Source: Blasia pusilla
Lineage: Eukaryota > Marchantiophyta > Marchantiopsida > Blasiales
Direction: 5' to 3'
Assembly: GCA_050084515.1 (NCBI GenBank)
Contig: CM114272.1
Coordinates: 56,048,001 to 56,112,000, forward strand
Length of the DNA stretch: 64,000 nt
This document shows, one piece after another, positions 19,817 through 30,778 of this stretch. Position 1 is the stretch's first letter. Each line of letters opens with the position of its first letter. Under the pieces are notes generated by a model. It ran no database searches. It worked only from the letters and a program-made list of their open reading frames with translations, and had not been told where the DNA came from. The position numbers and the translations under genes are program-made.

Positions 19817-21020
19817 ATCCCTAGGAAAATGATAAAGCGGAGGTTCTGACATGTTGAAATTGAGAGGAGTGTAAAGAGAAATGCATCAAGGAAAAAACAC
19901 TAAGAGAAGCCATTAAATCCACATCTCTGAACATGATATTTTCACAACCGAAAATATTGTTATTAAGGTGTTGATATTTGTTTAGACTTTGGATATTTTC
20001 AAATTTGTGAAATGGTTTATCATAGATTTCATGAAACCATTCCGGACCATTTTTCTACCGACTCAATTCGAACTACTTAACCACTTCTTTTAACTAATTC
20101 ACTTCCAAACTCGACTTCCAACCTGCCGAAATAATTCATTTATTTCTTGTAGAAAATAGAAATATCAACTTTATTATTAGAAAGATAAAGAAAAGGAAGA
20201 GTAAAGAAATGCAAAGTAACATAAAAGTGCTGGGTATACGTTCACTTTGAGTGTGTATTGTCTTTTAAAAATATTTACAAAATGTTAAGAAAAATGAACT
20301 GTATTGTCAGAGCACATTCCGGATGAATTGAGAGATCGTAAGAGGTTTAAAAAATCTCTTACGATAGCTAGAGATAAGTATTTATCCGTTTTCAACTCGC
20401 CCAAGCCATCCCAATTTCCCTCGAGGACGACAAACATGCTAATTATCTCGGTTTCACATGTGAAGACACTTGTGCTCGCACACAAATGCCGGTGCGATCG
20501 CTGTTGTATTTCCATTGCAGCCCTGTAACAAATTTTCCCCCAACAACAGACGACACGAGTAGAATGGGAACCCTAAACTCTCAAAGCGTGGAGCGCACGG
20601 AAAAATCAAACTTCGAAATTGGATCGAGGGGTCATGGACACGCTGACATATACGGAGCATGTCACAAACGTATATGCCTCCAGATCGGAAGGAGGTGGAT
20701 TTCGTGATCATTTTGCGTAGGGATCGTGCAGCTGACAGGCAGTGGATCGCCGCATGCAATTCTCCAGGAGCCATCAGCTCACTGGAAGGAAACGTACCCA
20801 CGCGGTCGACATGAAAAAAAGATTAGCTCTCCACCAGGAGGTATGGCTGGCTCATTTGCATGACAGCGGCATGACACTCATTAACACAGCGCGCGCCATT
20901 ACCTTTCATGGATCCTGGATTACTCTAACAATGAGTCTGAGGTTGACTTCATTATCTTGCATGCATCAAATTAAGGCTCGAGTGCCGACCCCCGGTCAAG
21001 TTCTAGTTCTCACCCAGAAG
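19817..21020. other. Non-coding interval upstream of the secreted-protein gene
   Basis: Short overlapping open stretches on both strands (20285-21131) show no domain and no consistent coding signal. I treat them as chance. A hidden 5' exon cannot be excluded. Confidence 0.35.
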
Positions 21021-21027
21021 TGTATAA
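21021..21027 (+). promoter_or_regulatory. Possible TATA box for the secreted-protein gene
   Basis: TATAAAT in GTGTATAAATTTCTGG, about 540 bases upstream of the first ATG of the gene. It implies a long 5' leader. Position only; no other core element seen. Confidence 0.3.
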
Positions 21028-21560
21028 ATTTCTGGAAAACTGAGGCTCAAAGCGCCAGTACCTACAGCAGTTCTCCAGCCAAATTCCTGTCTCCATTGAA
21101 CGTCGAACGACGAGCGATATCTGTTCAGTGAGCTGTTGTAGCAGCTAGTTAACGACCAGCTCAACAACGAAAGATGTATGTATTTGAAATCTAATCACAT
21201 CACCGTTTTATCATCCACGTTTTGTGTACCGTGTGGGATTCATTGGGTTCACGTCGGGTAATTCTGCATCGGAGTTTGAGCCATCTTCTTTGAATTTGCG
21301 TCCAACTGCATAGTTTTACGTGCGTCTAATTTTATTTCCGCCGTTCGGTCGGAGTCTCGTTCGAATTCGAATTTCTGATGTGTCGGAACGCGCGATTTTC
21401 TGTACGTAGACTGTCCATCAGTTTTTCCCGGAGCTTTTGTGCGCGTGGTCCATCGTGTCAAATTCATGTATGCAAAGTCCTTATATTCTAGAGGACTGAT
21501 TTGACCTCCAGATTGATACCTTCAAGCTTCCGAATCGATCGGAATCGATTCAGAAAGAAC

Positions 21561-22238
21561 ATGGGGAAGGAGAAGTTAATAAGTGTTTCAGGAGGTCCGG
21601 TGTACGTACGTATGTTTGCTATGTTGCAGCTTTTTGTCGCTGTCACTTCGAGTTCGACAATTGCGAAGTCCGTCAACATAATTTTCTTCCCCCATCAAAA
21701 TTCCTGTTCTGGTGCCGCCTTCACTTTCAGCGGAGCGCTGCCCGGCGTCTGCTACAGAAGCAATAGCAACGCCAGTCCCGTGTCCATTTTCTTCGACGCC
21801 GGCTCATGCCAGAGCTGCAGTGTATTCAAGGGTGCCAGTATTTGTGGCGCGAGCGACCGAGTGGCGTGGGGTCCGGGACCGGTTTGCTGGACGTCGCTCA
21901 ACTTCGCTTTCACGGGCGCCGCTTTCCACAACACATGCCGACGGCTGCGAAGGCAGCTCTTGGGCCCGGGACCGGAAGACGAAGCGCAGGTCGTGGAGCT
22001 CGGGGACTCTGAGATCCACGGGCCCGGGAACCCTACAGGTGTGGTGTACACCGACGATATCCGGGAGGGCTTTTGGGTTTTCAAGTGCGACAATGCGATG
22101 CAAGTCATGTCCGAGATGGAGAATCTTCCCGATGAGCAGAAAGCTGCTTGGCTCCAGGCGAAGGGAGCTACGTTGCAGCCCGGACCGACGGGGAACATAA
22201 CTACAACTGTGTTTGAGATGGCGGCTGCTCATCCATAA
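21561..22238 (+). CDS. Predicted secreted cysteine-containing protein, family not recognised
   Basis: A 225-codon open frame without introns. ATG at 21561 gives MGKEKLISVSGG...; a second ATG at 21612 gives MFAMLQLFVAVTSSSTIAKS, a good signal peptide, so the mature protein (starting near VNIIFF) is probably exported, and 21612 (208 codons) may be the true start. The first half of the mature chain is rich in Cys, Ser and aromatic residues (SCQSCSVF, CGASD, PGPVCW, NTC), suggesting disulfide-bonded beta structure. The second half is acidic with no transmembrane segment and contains VVYTDDIREGFWVFKC. GC content is higher than the surrounding repeats. I do not recognise the family and assign no function. 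Confidence 0.6.
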   Translation: MGKEKLISVSGGPVYVRMFAMLQLFVAVTSSSTIAKSVNIIFFPHQNSCSGAAFTFSGALPGVCYRSNSNASPVSIFFDAGSCQSCSVFKGASICGASDRVAWGPGPVCWTSLNFAFTGAAFHNTCRRLRRQLLGPGPEDEAQVVELGDSEIHGPGNPTGVVYTDDIREGFWVFKCDNAMQVMSEMENLPDEQKAAWLQAKGATLQPGPTGNITTTVFEMAAAHP

Positions 22239-22940
22239 CCGTAACCTAAGTCAGGACGAAGTCGATCTGTCACATGCAAAGTGCATTCCGCAGGTTTCAC
22301 CCCACTCTGGAATCTCAATCACAATCGATTAGCTCCACGGGATCACATACCCAGCCTATGTTCACACATACGCCTTACTATCAGGCCCATCAGTAGTTAA
22401 GAGCGCGCAGAAAACCGCAATTTTAAGATTGTAGACATGAACTTCACAAGTCCCGAGGACCTGCGAATGTACATGTCCACCGGTTTGCGGCCCACTGCAA
22501 CGATATGACCGCAACTTGGTGTAAAATTTCTGTCATCTTTCTACTTACATGTGTCTGCACATTCAATCCGAACCCGAATTAGCCGAGATGTGTCTATGGA
22601 ATCATGGTAACCTTGTTGTATACATCGATACATTGTCAGCGCACTTCGATTTCTCAAGGTGAATTAGAACGACGAATATAATTCTCACATCTAGGCGGCT
22701 GGAAGTGAATCTAGAAGAAGAAAGGAAATATTATCTAGAAATGGTACCGTCCCACGTCGTCGGATCGAACGAATAACGCTTCAACAACGAAGAGAGTGAC
22801 TATCGCTCTATTACACTACTCGCACTACAATCGTAGGATCCCCATACCTAGCGTTCGTATAATGAATCGATCGCTAGCGTGGTGACTCGCAAATCCAACG
22901 ACGTGCTTACTCGATATTCACGATAAAGTTCCTGGCCCTG
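22239..22940. other. Downstream region of the secreted-protein gene
   Basis: No gene seen. It presumably holds the 3' untranslated region; no clear AATAAA signal found close to the stop. Confidence 0.35.
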
Positions 22941-22998
22941 AGCTCCGAAAACCCAGAGGTCTGAACAGTGGTTTGATGACCTCTGGGTTTTCAGAGCT
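22941..22998. repeat. Hairpin with 21-base arms
   Basis: Arms 22941-22961 (AGCTCCGAAAACCCAGAGGTC) and 22978-22998 pair with one mismatch; loop of 16 bases. Confidence 0.75.
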
Positions 22999-23232
22999 TT
23001 AAGTCGTATCCCATTGTGTAGGTAACCTTGGGATCTACATCGACATCTGAAAGAAGTCCCGTGCTAGCATGCTTAAGCTTCCTGCACTGATCGATCGCGA
23101 TAGTTTCGCCATGAGCGTAGAATAGGAATTTACAACCGGTGATTGGGATTCCAGGACATGGAAGTGCTGCCTAATCTGATTAAGATCTCTCATTTCATGC
23201 AACAATTCGTTAAGCCTCTAGAATTCGTCATT

Positions 23233-23412
23233 GAAAAGAGGGCAACACTGCGAATTGAAAAGCAGAAGATGCACTTCGATAAAAACGATGTACTTCCGAT
23301 GGAAAACCCATCGGAAGTACAAAAGAGGGGGACTCAAAGAGTCACAACAAGACCAGAAAAGGAAGAAGGGGGCATTCCCCCCTAACGACGAAAAGAGGGC
23401 AACACTGCGAAT
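23233..23412 (+). repeat. Direct repeat GAAAAGAGGGCAACACTGCG, two copies
   Basis: The word followed by AAT occurs at about 23234-23256 and 23390-23412, bracketing a hairpin at 23289-23321. Confidence 0.6.
23289..23321. repeat. Perfect 14 bp hairpin
   Basis: TGTACTTCCGATGG (23289-23302), loop AAAAC, then its perfect complement (23308-23321). Confidence 0.7.
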
Positions 23413-25100
23413 CGCTGGCTCTGATAAAAAATAGAGAAGAAACAATTTCTGGATGAAACGTGATATTTTAAGGGACCTCGGGACACGCAAGAAACGCTTG
23501 AAGTACGATATTGCAGAGAATGACTACGTACTCTTGTCATGTGTATCAAGTCAGCCTCATGCGTTGGTAACTACGTACTCTTGTCAGACGCGTCGTGTGC
23601 ACCCGCACGATTCCCCACTCACGCCTGGCCCCAGAGTCCAGTGTATCACTGGTGTGTAAGTACCTATTGTCTGCACTATACGCTATGCTCAAGGAGCACT
23701 GTGTGTTTGCATGGTTGTTGAATTCAGGTCTGGATCGACACATTCCGCGAATTGAACAACTTTGTCACGTTGGTAGACTTCATCTATTCACGTATCTCTA
23801 TCTTAGCCTGATATGAAGGGCAGCGCATGCGTGCACGTGAACCTAAGCAAATGCATATGCACGTTTGCTTACATTCACATGCACTCATGATAGAATGCAC
23901 CCACATGATCGAAGGCGTCATGCCAAGGGGGGTTCATTTATTTGTTATTATTTATTTGGAATGAAAATTCGAGAGTTGAAATTCCTATTCACTAGTAGTG
24001 CACCAGATATTTCAAAATTGTGATTAGGAAAGAACGGTTTTCAGTGAAGACTTTGTTGAGAGATAGTGTACTACATCTATCACAACATGGCCGTGGTTCC
24101 ATGAGTCTCGGGCATTTGGCATAGGTGATCCAAATCGCTAGGATCCCATCTAAAGAACCCTTGTTTCTAAAACACAAAGAGAAAAGTAGGGATGAGACTT
24201 CTTGGGTCTTGGAATCTTTATTTCATGATAAAATTACTTGGTATACAACCTCAACCGTAATACTCACTCAAATTTCACAAGTCAAGAATTCTCTGTTGAC
24301 ATTGCAGTCCCTAAATTCCCACTTCTAGAGTGCTCAGCTTGCTATGCATGGATGACATAAAAGAGAAATTGATCGACCGTCCGTCCTTATTCATGTATTG
24401 ATTATATTTAATCCTCGTGCCGACATATGTCACCACCATGAAAGATAGGATGAGGAGGAGGGATTCTCTAACGCCATCCTCCCTTACTAGTATAGATTAT
24501 TATGTTTTCCCCGATTATTAGATTCCCATGCATGGAGTATTTTTTCAATGCAAGGGGTTGACCTAATGTTCCCCCACGCTCCACCACTAGGAAAGTCTTT
24601 AGAGGATATGTGTAGCACTCTATGTATGCCTCCTATATCACCTACGATGTGTTCGGGTTGAAAACCCCTAACTTACAAGTGAATATTTTTTTCCTCCCCT
24701 TACTTACTTTAAAACCGCAAGTTTTTAGAAAGTATGACCCCTATATTTTGTTAAGTAAATTTTTATCCTTGACTTCTTTAGGGGCCTGAAAGTAAAGATA
24801 AGTACCCCTCTCCGTGGCGATATGGTGTTGTTTGGTGTTTTTGCACTTGATAACAGCCTATTAACAGCCTTCAACGATACTCAAGCCACTGCCAAACATA
24901 AGAATGATATGTAAGGTGGAATTATCTGGATAATTCCATTGACTCAATCTTTAGTGCAAACTCTACTTTACCCATTACTTTGCCACCTATGATAGAGAGA
25001 AATTGAACCTTTTTATGGGTATGATGCTCATATGGCCACGCCGTCATCCCCCTAACCTATCCCATTCGACAACTAGACTATCCTAATCTCAGAAAATGAC
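23413..25100. other. Non-coding, AT-rich interval
   Basis: No domain-bearing frame on either strand. Short open stretches only. Confidence 0.4.
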
Positions 25101-25120
25101 TTAATACTATAACATGCACA

Positions 25121-26121
25121 TCACTTTGCAAAAGATGACACACTGCAAATGTAATCATTAACCACTTGTAAATCACCGTTATTCAATTCATATATCTTGG
25201 ATGTAAGACTTGGCTTCATAGACAAGCTCACATTTGAAATCACCATTTCAATATCAATATATTGGCCATCACATGCATCATATGTAAATAAGGTGTTGCT
25301 CTTACTTGAGCGCCGATACCAATTGCATAATATTTGACAGACACTGTCTGTCTGCCCATCTTTTGTGACAAGCCGGTCCAAAAGATGAATAGGTTATGTA
25401 CATCTATCCCATTGACTACCATTATTTTTTTTATGAATAGAATGCGACCTAACCAAAACTCATCTGTAGGGACTATTCTATTCTCATCCAACTCTTTTTG
25501 TTTGCTCTTATTTGACTTACTTGATGTGGTAGATGGGCCAACCTGTGTGGTAGACTCAAACAAAATAGCTATATCACTTCCAATGTCAACATAACAATTT
25601 AGGCAATCTAGATTAGTCAATTCTTTTACCTTACCTTTAGTGTAATATGTTTTCTGTGTCATCCGTGTTAGACTATCTTTAGAAATGAAAGGATTGCACG
25701 CCCAATCACTCACCAAAGTAGATTTGTAGTATGTTCTGCCCTCAAATGTCATAGTTGGTATAACTTGACAAGGAACTCTATCTGTGCACTCTTGCAAAAT
25801 TGAACTAAATACATGCCTTACCTCATGTCCCAATGTTTCTGTCTCTATGGATGGATTGTAATGTGTATCCTCAGCCAAGTCCTCACGAGTCACTCTAGAC
25901 TCAATAGAGTCCGGTGCATCACTTTCCCACACATCAAAACTCTTGAAATCCCTCGGCATTGGATCATCAAGTTTTGTTTCATCAACACTAGACTCCTCGG
26001 GTGGACGAGGGCCTACTATTGGTATGTGTTCTATGAAATCCTCAGAATTATCACTTGCGACTGCCTCATTTATAAGAGCAGGATTAGGCCACATCCTTGC
26101 CTTTACGTCTCGTGGATGCAA
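25121..26121 (-). pseudogene. C-terminal part of a transposase-like protein, possibly BAH-like
   Basis: Two overlapping minus-strand frames belong together. The first (26121-25240) has an acidic leader (GPRPPEESSVDETKLDDPMP), then LNCYVDIGSDIAILFEST and TDEFWLGRILFIKK; the second (25381-25121) continues CDGQYIDIEMVISNVSLS. The pattern of a hydrophobic GSDIAIL strand, a WLGRI strand and a closing VISNVSLS strand is reminiscent of BAH domains, but this is only a resemblance. A frameshift near 25380 breaks the reading frame. It is downstream of the transposase-like core at 26125-27470, in the same orientation. Confidence 0.35.
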
Positions 26122-26285
26122 CCATCATTTTCTCTTACATGTAGGTAAAGAGGATCTAGGAGACATATTCAACCTGATCAATATTGATTTGGCTTCATCC
26201 AAACTCTCTTTAAGGGCATCAACAACCAGCTCATTAGTATGAATCAATGAATAGTCGAACACGTTGGGAGCATCTTCTTCTACAC

Positions 26286-27470
26286 CTAAAGGATGGAGTG
26301 TTCCCACACATGATCTTGTTTTGGTTGAGACCGGCCAATCTTTAATCCTTCTGGTCCAAATTCCAAGCCAGCCAATCTATTCAATCTCACTGCACTATCC
26401 AACAAAGACCCAAAATCATACTTGTGTTCATGGCTGCTCATTCCACCTACCTTGCTGAAGAAGATCTCACAACACTCAGATCCTAGGAGATGAAATGGAA
26501 CTTGCAAGTGTGGATACTTATCACGGAATGCATATATTAGTAACACAATAAAATGGCAAGACATGTTGATATCATAGAAAGCTTGCATTGATATCATGTT
26601 CTTCTCTATCACAGATCCTACACTCCCTGTCACAAAATGATCACCATGTCTCAGCCAAAGTCTCTAGAGTCAAATAAAGCATGACACTTTAGATGCCAAA
26701 ACTACATGACTCCTCGAGTCATGCTTACGTGAGAAAAAAATATCAATCTAATCACCACAAACCTCCAAGTATAGTTGGGTCCCTAGGCTTCTGTCATGAC
26801 GAACATCCATTCTCTCAAACATATCTTGCAACAAGCTTGCACTCTCTTTGAAGCAATTCATTGAGGCCCCACCCAATTTTTCCTTTCAGTCCTATTTACA
26901 TCATCCCACTTCAAGCCATGCTCATGAATTTTTTAGTGGCTATAGAAAATTTTCACATATGATAGAGATGCATGCTGATCTCCAAGCACACAAGTAGCTG
27001 AGCATCTGTTTGATGGATAAATTTCTTTCTTCCCATTGTGAGGTGTATTCTGGTCTCCAAAGCCATAGAGATCACCATTAGGAAGATCAGAGACAAAATA
27101 CTGTCATCCTTCCCATCCCACTCTATACCTAGATGTAGTAGAGTTAAAACCCCTAAAATCTTCCATCATTAGTTTTCTCCGACGGACATCCGCGTCACTT
27201 GCATGTCCCAATAAAGGCCTAACATCAGCTCGACAATACTCATCCCACATTGCTTTCAGCAGCATCTAATCTTGTCTCATGCACTCTATAATCAACTTGT
27301 TACATGTGGCAGTAACACAGATGGCCAATTTAGGCATAGACTCATGAAGAGGATTTTCAATGATAACTCTAGCATACATGCCTTTACAATAACCCTGGAA
27401 AGTACTTACAATCTTGTGGTAGCCCTCATCACCCTCCCCAACTAGTACTTCCATTCCATATGAACACATA
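26286..27470 (-). pseudogene. Transposase-like core of an unnamed family
   Basis: Minus-strand frames join as: MCSYGMEVLVGEGDEGYHKI; CRADVRPLLGHASDADVRRR; RYRVGWEG; FVSDLPNGDLYGFGDQNTPH; WVGASMNCFKESASLLQDMF; then SMQAFYDINMSCHFIVLLIY and LGSECCEIFFSKVGGM followed by YDFGSLLDSAVRLNRLAG and PKQDHVWEH. The GS(E/D)CCE-x-F(F/W)S pattern followed by an x-KQ-x-x-VW end is one I associate with long uncharacterised transposon-like proteins in plants and some animals; I cannot name the superfamily. Stops at several points show decay. Confidence 0.4.
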
Positions 27471-27681
27471 TGAGCCTCTTTGGGCCCACAAAATCCAATC
27501 TGAGTATCATTCTTGGCCTCCCATCTGTCACATATGACTCTACAATGTTAGGTTGTATTTGCAAGGAAAAAAATCATTCTATGTCTAATGATTTGTACTA
27601 CTCAATCTAAACCACTCGCCTTGGCCTCTCCTTTATGCTTTTTTTTCCTGTGCAAACATTAGTGGGATATCATCTTCAATT

Positions 27682-28266
27682 CTAAGAGTCTGCTTTGATG
27701 CAAAAAAAAATTCCAACCTCCATGAATATCTCTTTGTGCAATCTAGCTCTGAATGGTGGTAACTTGGCTCTGTCTTGCTTCAATATTCTTAGACTTAGAC
27801 CACCTAAGTTCTTCTGAAAGCAGTAGATCATTTGCCTACCACCAAATTGTAGCATTGCTTGGGCTATGGTTGTGATTCTCTTATTGTATCTAAATCCCTT
27901 GGCAGCCATGGTTAGATTTCCAGCTACATCTTTCATGAAATCCCATAACCCTTCTTTGCCACCAAATGCTCAAATCCTATGCCGATTCACTATATTCCTA
28001 AGGAACACTCTAAGATCCTTCCTATCTGCAGCTACTCCTAATAAATCTTCTATATTCCTCCGCCAAGTATTCAAAGTAGCTACTTTCGCAACATAATGAA
28101 ACAAAAGCCATTTTTTTCTTCTGAATTTATAAGTCAAATTCCCAATGTGCTTTTTTTGCTCTGTCTTGGTGAGACGGTCCAACCGTATTCCACCACTTGT
28201 ATCTCTGGCTCCTCTTGGCACTAAAGCTTCAGTGTCCCTGTGCACTTGACCACAAAAATCATCCAA
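27682..28266 (-). pseudogene. Middle region of the transposase-like protein
   Basis: Two adjacent frames: KKWLLFHYVAKVATLNTWRR with DLRVFLRNIVNRHRI, then KGFRYNKRITTIAQAMLQFG with GGRQMIYCFQKNLGGLSLRI. The second resembles the 'grown row or network of helices' preceding the core in long transposase-like proteins (G-Y-R-Y...LRGG..AY.FL..N pattern). Same strand and order as the core downstream. Confidence 0.35.
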
Positions 28267-28416
28267 CTGATTTACTGACTCACAATTACTGCATGTTAGA
28301 TTCTAAAATCCACCACGATTGTAAGAGAACTTTTTCATTTCTTGTGTCTAAAACAACCCTCAATATTTACTACAGACTCTATTGTAGGATTGTAAACCTG
28401 TGCACAACAGGTTAAC

Positions 28417-29182
28417 TCACAATCCCACAAGGCCCCTCCCGGCCTCTTTATCATGAAGAACAACCTTGACATCCATTCGATCTCCGCTCCAGTTAACCAT
28501 TTCATCCAACCCCCAACACAACAAACTTAGTCCTGGATCTACTGTCAGATTCAACGCACCTTTCCTAGAAGAGCTCCTAGCATTGGACTTATCTCCAGTG
28601 AAGAACTTCACAATTGATCCCTGTGATGGGTGCTGATCTATGACATCTGCTTCCCTCCGTCTGCCTCTCTTCCCACACCTTAATGCCATCTCCACAGAAG
28701 CCCCTTTGACGTTAGAGGCATCCAAGTGATCCCGGCTAACCAAGTGTTGTATCAAATTATGATCCAAACTCTATTTCTTTGGGCACATGTTTGTCTACAA
28801 CTTTCCACAGACTCTACACGTGATCTTAAACAAGTATGACATACTGGAATATTGAGAATTTGTGGGAGGCGGTGTCACAAAAAACATCCCCGACATCCTC
28901 ATTGAGTTGGGTGATGATATCTAGTCCTCTAGAGATGGCCTTACCATGATCAAAGAGAAGTCTGTGAATATCACTAGGCTCCATCAATAATGCAAGTAAT
29001 TTTCTTCTCTTACAAAAGCTATCCTTGTGTTTTGGATTAACTAGATGCTTTGTCCTAAAATTGCTAAAGCAATTTGCAATAGCTTTCACATTTTGGGAGT
29101 TCTTTGCATTCCCATAGTTCACTCTACACTCCAAACACTCTAGATGTCCTCTCATATCTGTTCCATCATCCCATGTCCTCAC
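28417..29182 (-). pseudogene. Upstream region of the transposase-like protein
   Basis: Frames 29182-28826 and 28767-28417. The first has CLECRVNYG followed by a FSNFRTKHLVNPKH segment, which could be a C2HC/BED-type zinc region (C-x2-C ... H-x-H), then an acidic stretch. The second carries basic KRGRRREAD sequence. No firm family. Confidence 0.25.
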
Positions 29183-29199
29183 CCTCTAGTTGTGTTCCT

Positions 29200-30250
29200 T
29201 GTACCCATCCTTCTCAACCCACTAACCTAATCTCATGAACTCATCATTCCAAACATTTGGCAGCTTGCTCTACCATCAACATTGACTAAAATGACACTTG
29301 GACAAGGCCTTGGTTTGTGAAATCAACCAAACTCACCAAATGTGCTTGGATTTCAGTATGGTTCTCAGATACAAGAGCTGAACCCACTACATTCTTAGAG
29401 ACCGTAGATATTATGGTTGCAAAAGACTGGGAGGACACTCGCGTTGTCCTCCCTCAAGGGCCCATAGGTAACTATGGAATGACACCTACTATTCCATCCA
29501 ATTCCATTAGTAGAATTACCTTCTCTGCATTCCGGTGTGTTCTACTAGGGAGTCTAAAGTCCCAAAAATCAAAATCAAAATCCAAAATTCCAGAATATTT
29601 CAGATGCAATTCTTCTAGTGCATGCCCATATATGTAACCTAAAACAAAAATTGGCTCATCATTCTGTCCTGCACCCCTATTTTCAACCAATTTGATACTA
29701 CCTATAGTAGAGGTCAACATTGGACACTATGGGAATACACACAAGAACTTGTTATACAACCCACAACAGAGAATACAACACCACAAAGGAGATGCAAATG
29801 AATTGTATTATCCAATATCACCTTGCATTCAATCTCACACAAAGTTATATTCTTTAAAACATGTTTTATAATTTTGAACGCAACTCACAAACATTGATGT
29901 CATCTCCTTCATTTAAGACATTGCAAATGGATCCATAAACGAAAAAAATTCCTTTCAAATACTCAATCCAAAATTCCAAAATCCAATGGACCGACTTGCT
30001 ATATGAATCGATGTTAAAGTCTTTATTGCATTTATCCAACAACTGGAGTATCTTGGAAGGTAGTCCTATTGGGGCTATTCCCATGGCTGGATCAATCACG
30101 AGTAGGCACAAATTGGCCCTATGGAATGGTTTGATGATGGAAATACACAAGTCGCCACTTGCCAAGATTCCACCTGCCATTGACATCATAGCCTTTGTAT
30201 AGGTGTTTTTTTGCCTCTTGAGGTTTGATCATAACACCAAGCACGGTGCA
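29200..30250. other. Interval without assigned coding
   Basis: Minus-strand frames at 29472-29720 and 29866-30189 are probably parts of the same decayed element but show no domain I can name. Confidence 0.25.
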
Positions 30251-30253
30251 TCT

Positions 30254-30778
30254 TTAGCACTGCACTAAATCATATATATCATCTTGGTATACCTTGCACA
30301 CAACAAAATAGTGATGCGGGCATATGAATGCATCGAGAGCAACGACAAGATTGTGGGCCTGCGGTAGTCCTCTAACAAGCAAACAGGTCCTCAGACAACT
30401 CGGGTGATAAAAGGAGTAATAATCTATGTGAGCACACTTGACGAGCCTTGTCTCAAACTCCGTATGACCCACCAGCCCACAAGAGAAACATATAGCTTTA
30501 TCATGACCACATAAATCACACACCTAAGGTCCATTCCGATTGTGATTTCTAGGTTGTTTAACATGGATGCAGGTTTGACCTTTACCACTATCTCGATTGG
30601 TGGGGAGGCCACCTCTAACCCAATGAAAGTGGCGACCACAAGGACCATCACAAAATAGAACATCACCTCCCTCATCACAAGAAAAGCAGCATGGGAGATC
30701 CATCTGGTGAATAACCATGTGCAATAAAAAATTACAGAGAAACAAAATTCGTAACAAACAGAGCAATAACATATGCAC
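30254..30778 (-). pseudogene. Double PHD module resembling EDM2/NSD-type PHD plus ePHD
   Basis: Two minus-strand frames: first LPCCFSCDEGGDVLFCDGPC with GRHFH, a clear PHD start (CxxC...DEGGDVLFCDG...C...FH). After a frame change, CDLCGHDKAICFSCG, then LVKCAHIDYYSFYHPSC and FICPHHYFVVC, which follow the C-x-x-C...CFACG...FYHP-x-C...F-x-CPLH-x-C-x-x-C pattern of the second PHD in EDM2 and NSD proteins, chromatin readers. An extra Tyr replaces expected Gly/Cys in places. It may be the N-terminal end of the element below, or a captured host fragment. It is interrupted by at least one frameshift. Confidence 0.6.

Noticed and set aside
20742-21131. 129-codon plus frame before the secreted-protein gene
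   Set aside because: No domain, unusual composition, overlaps the probable promoter; not convincing as a gene.
21752-22232. Minus-strand and alternative plus frames across the secreted-protein gene
   Set aside because: Shadows caused by the GC-rich codon use of the gene on the plus strand.
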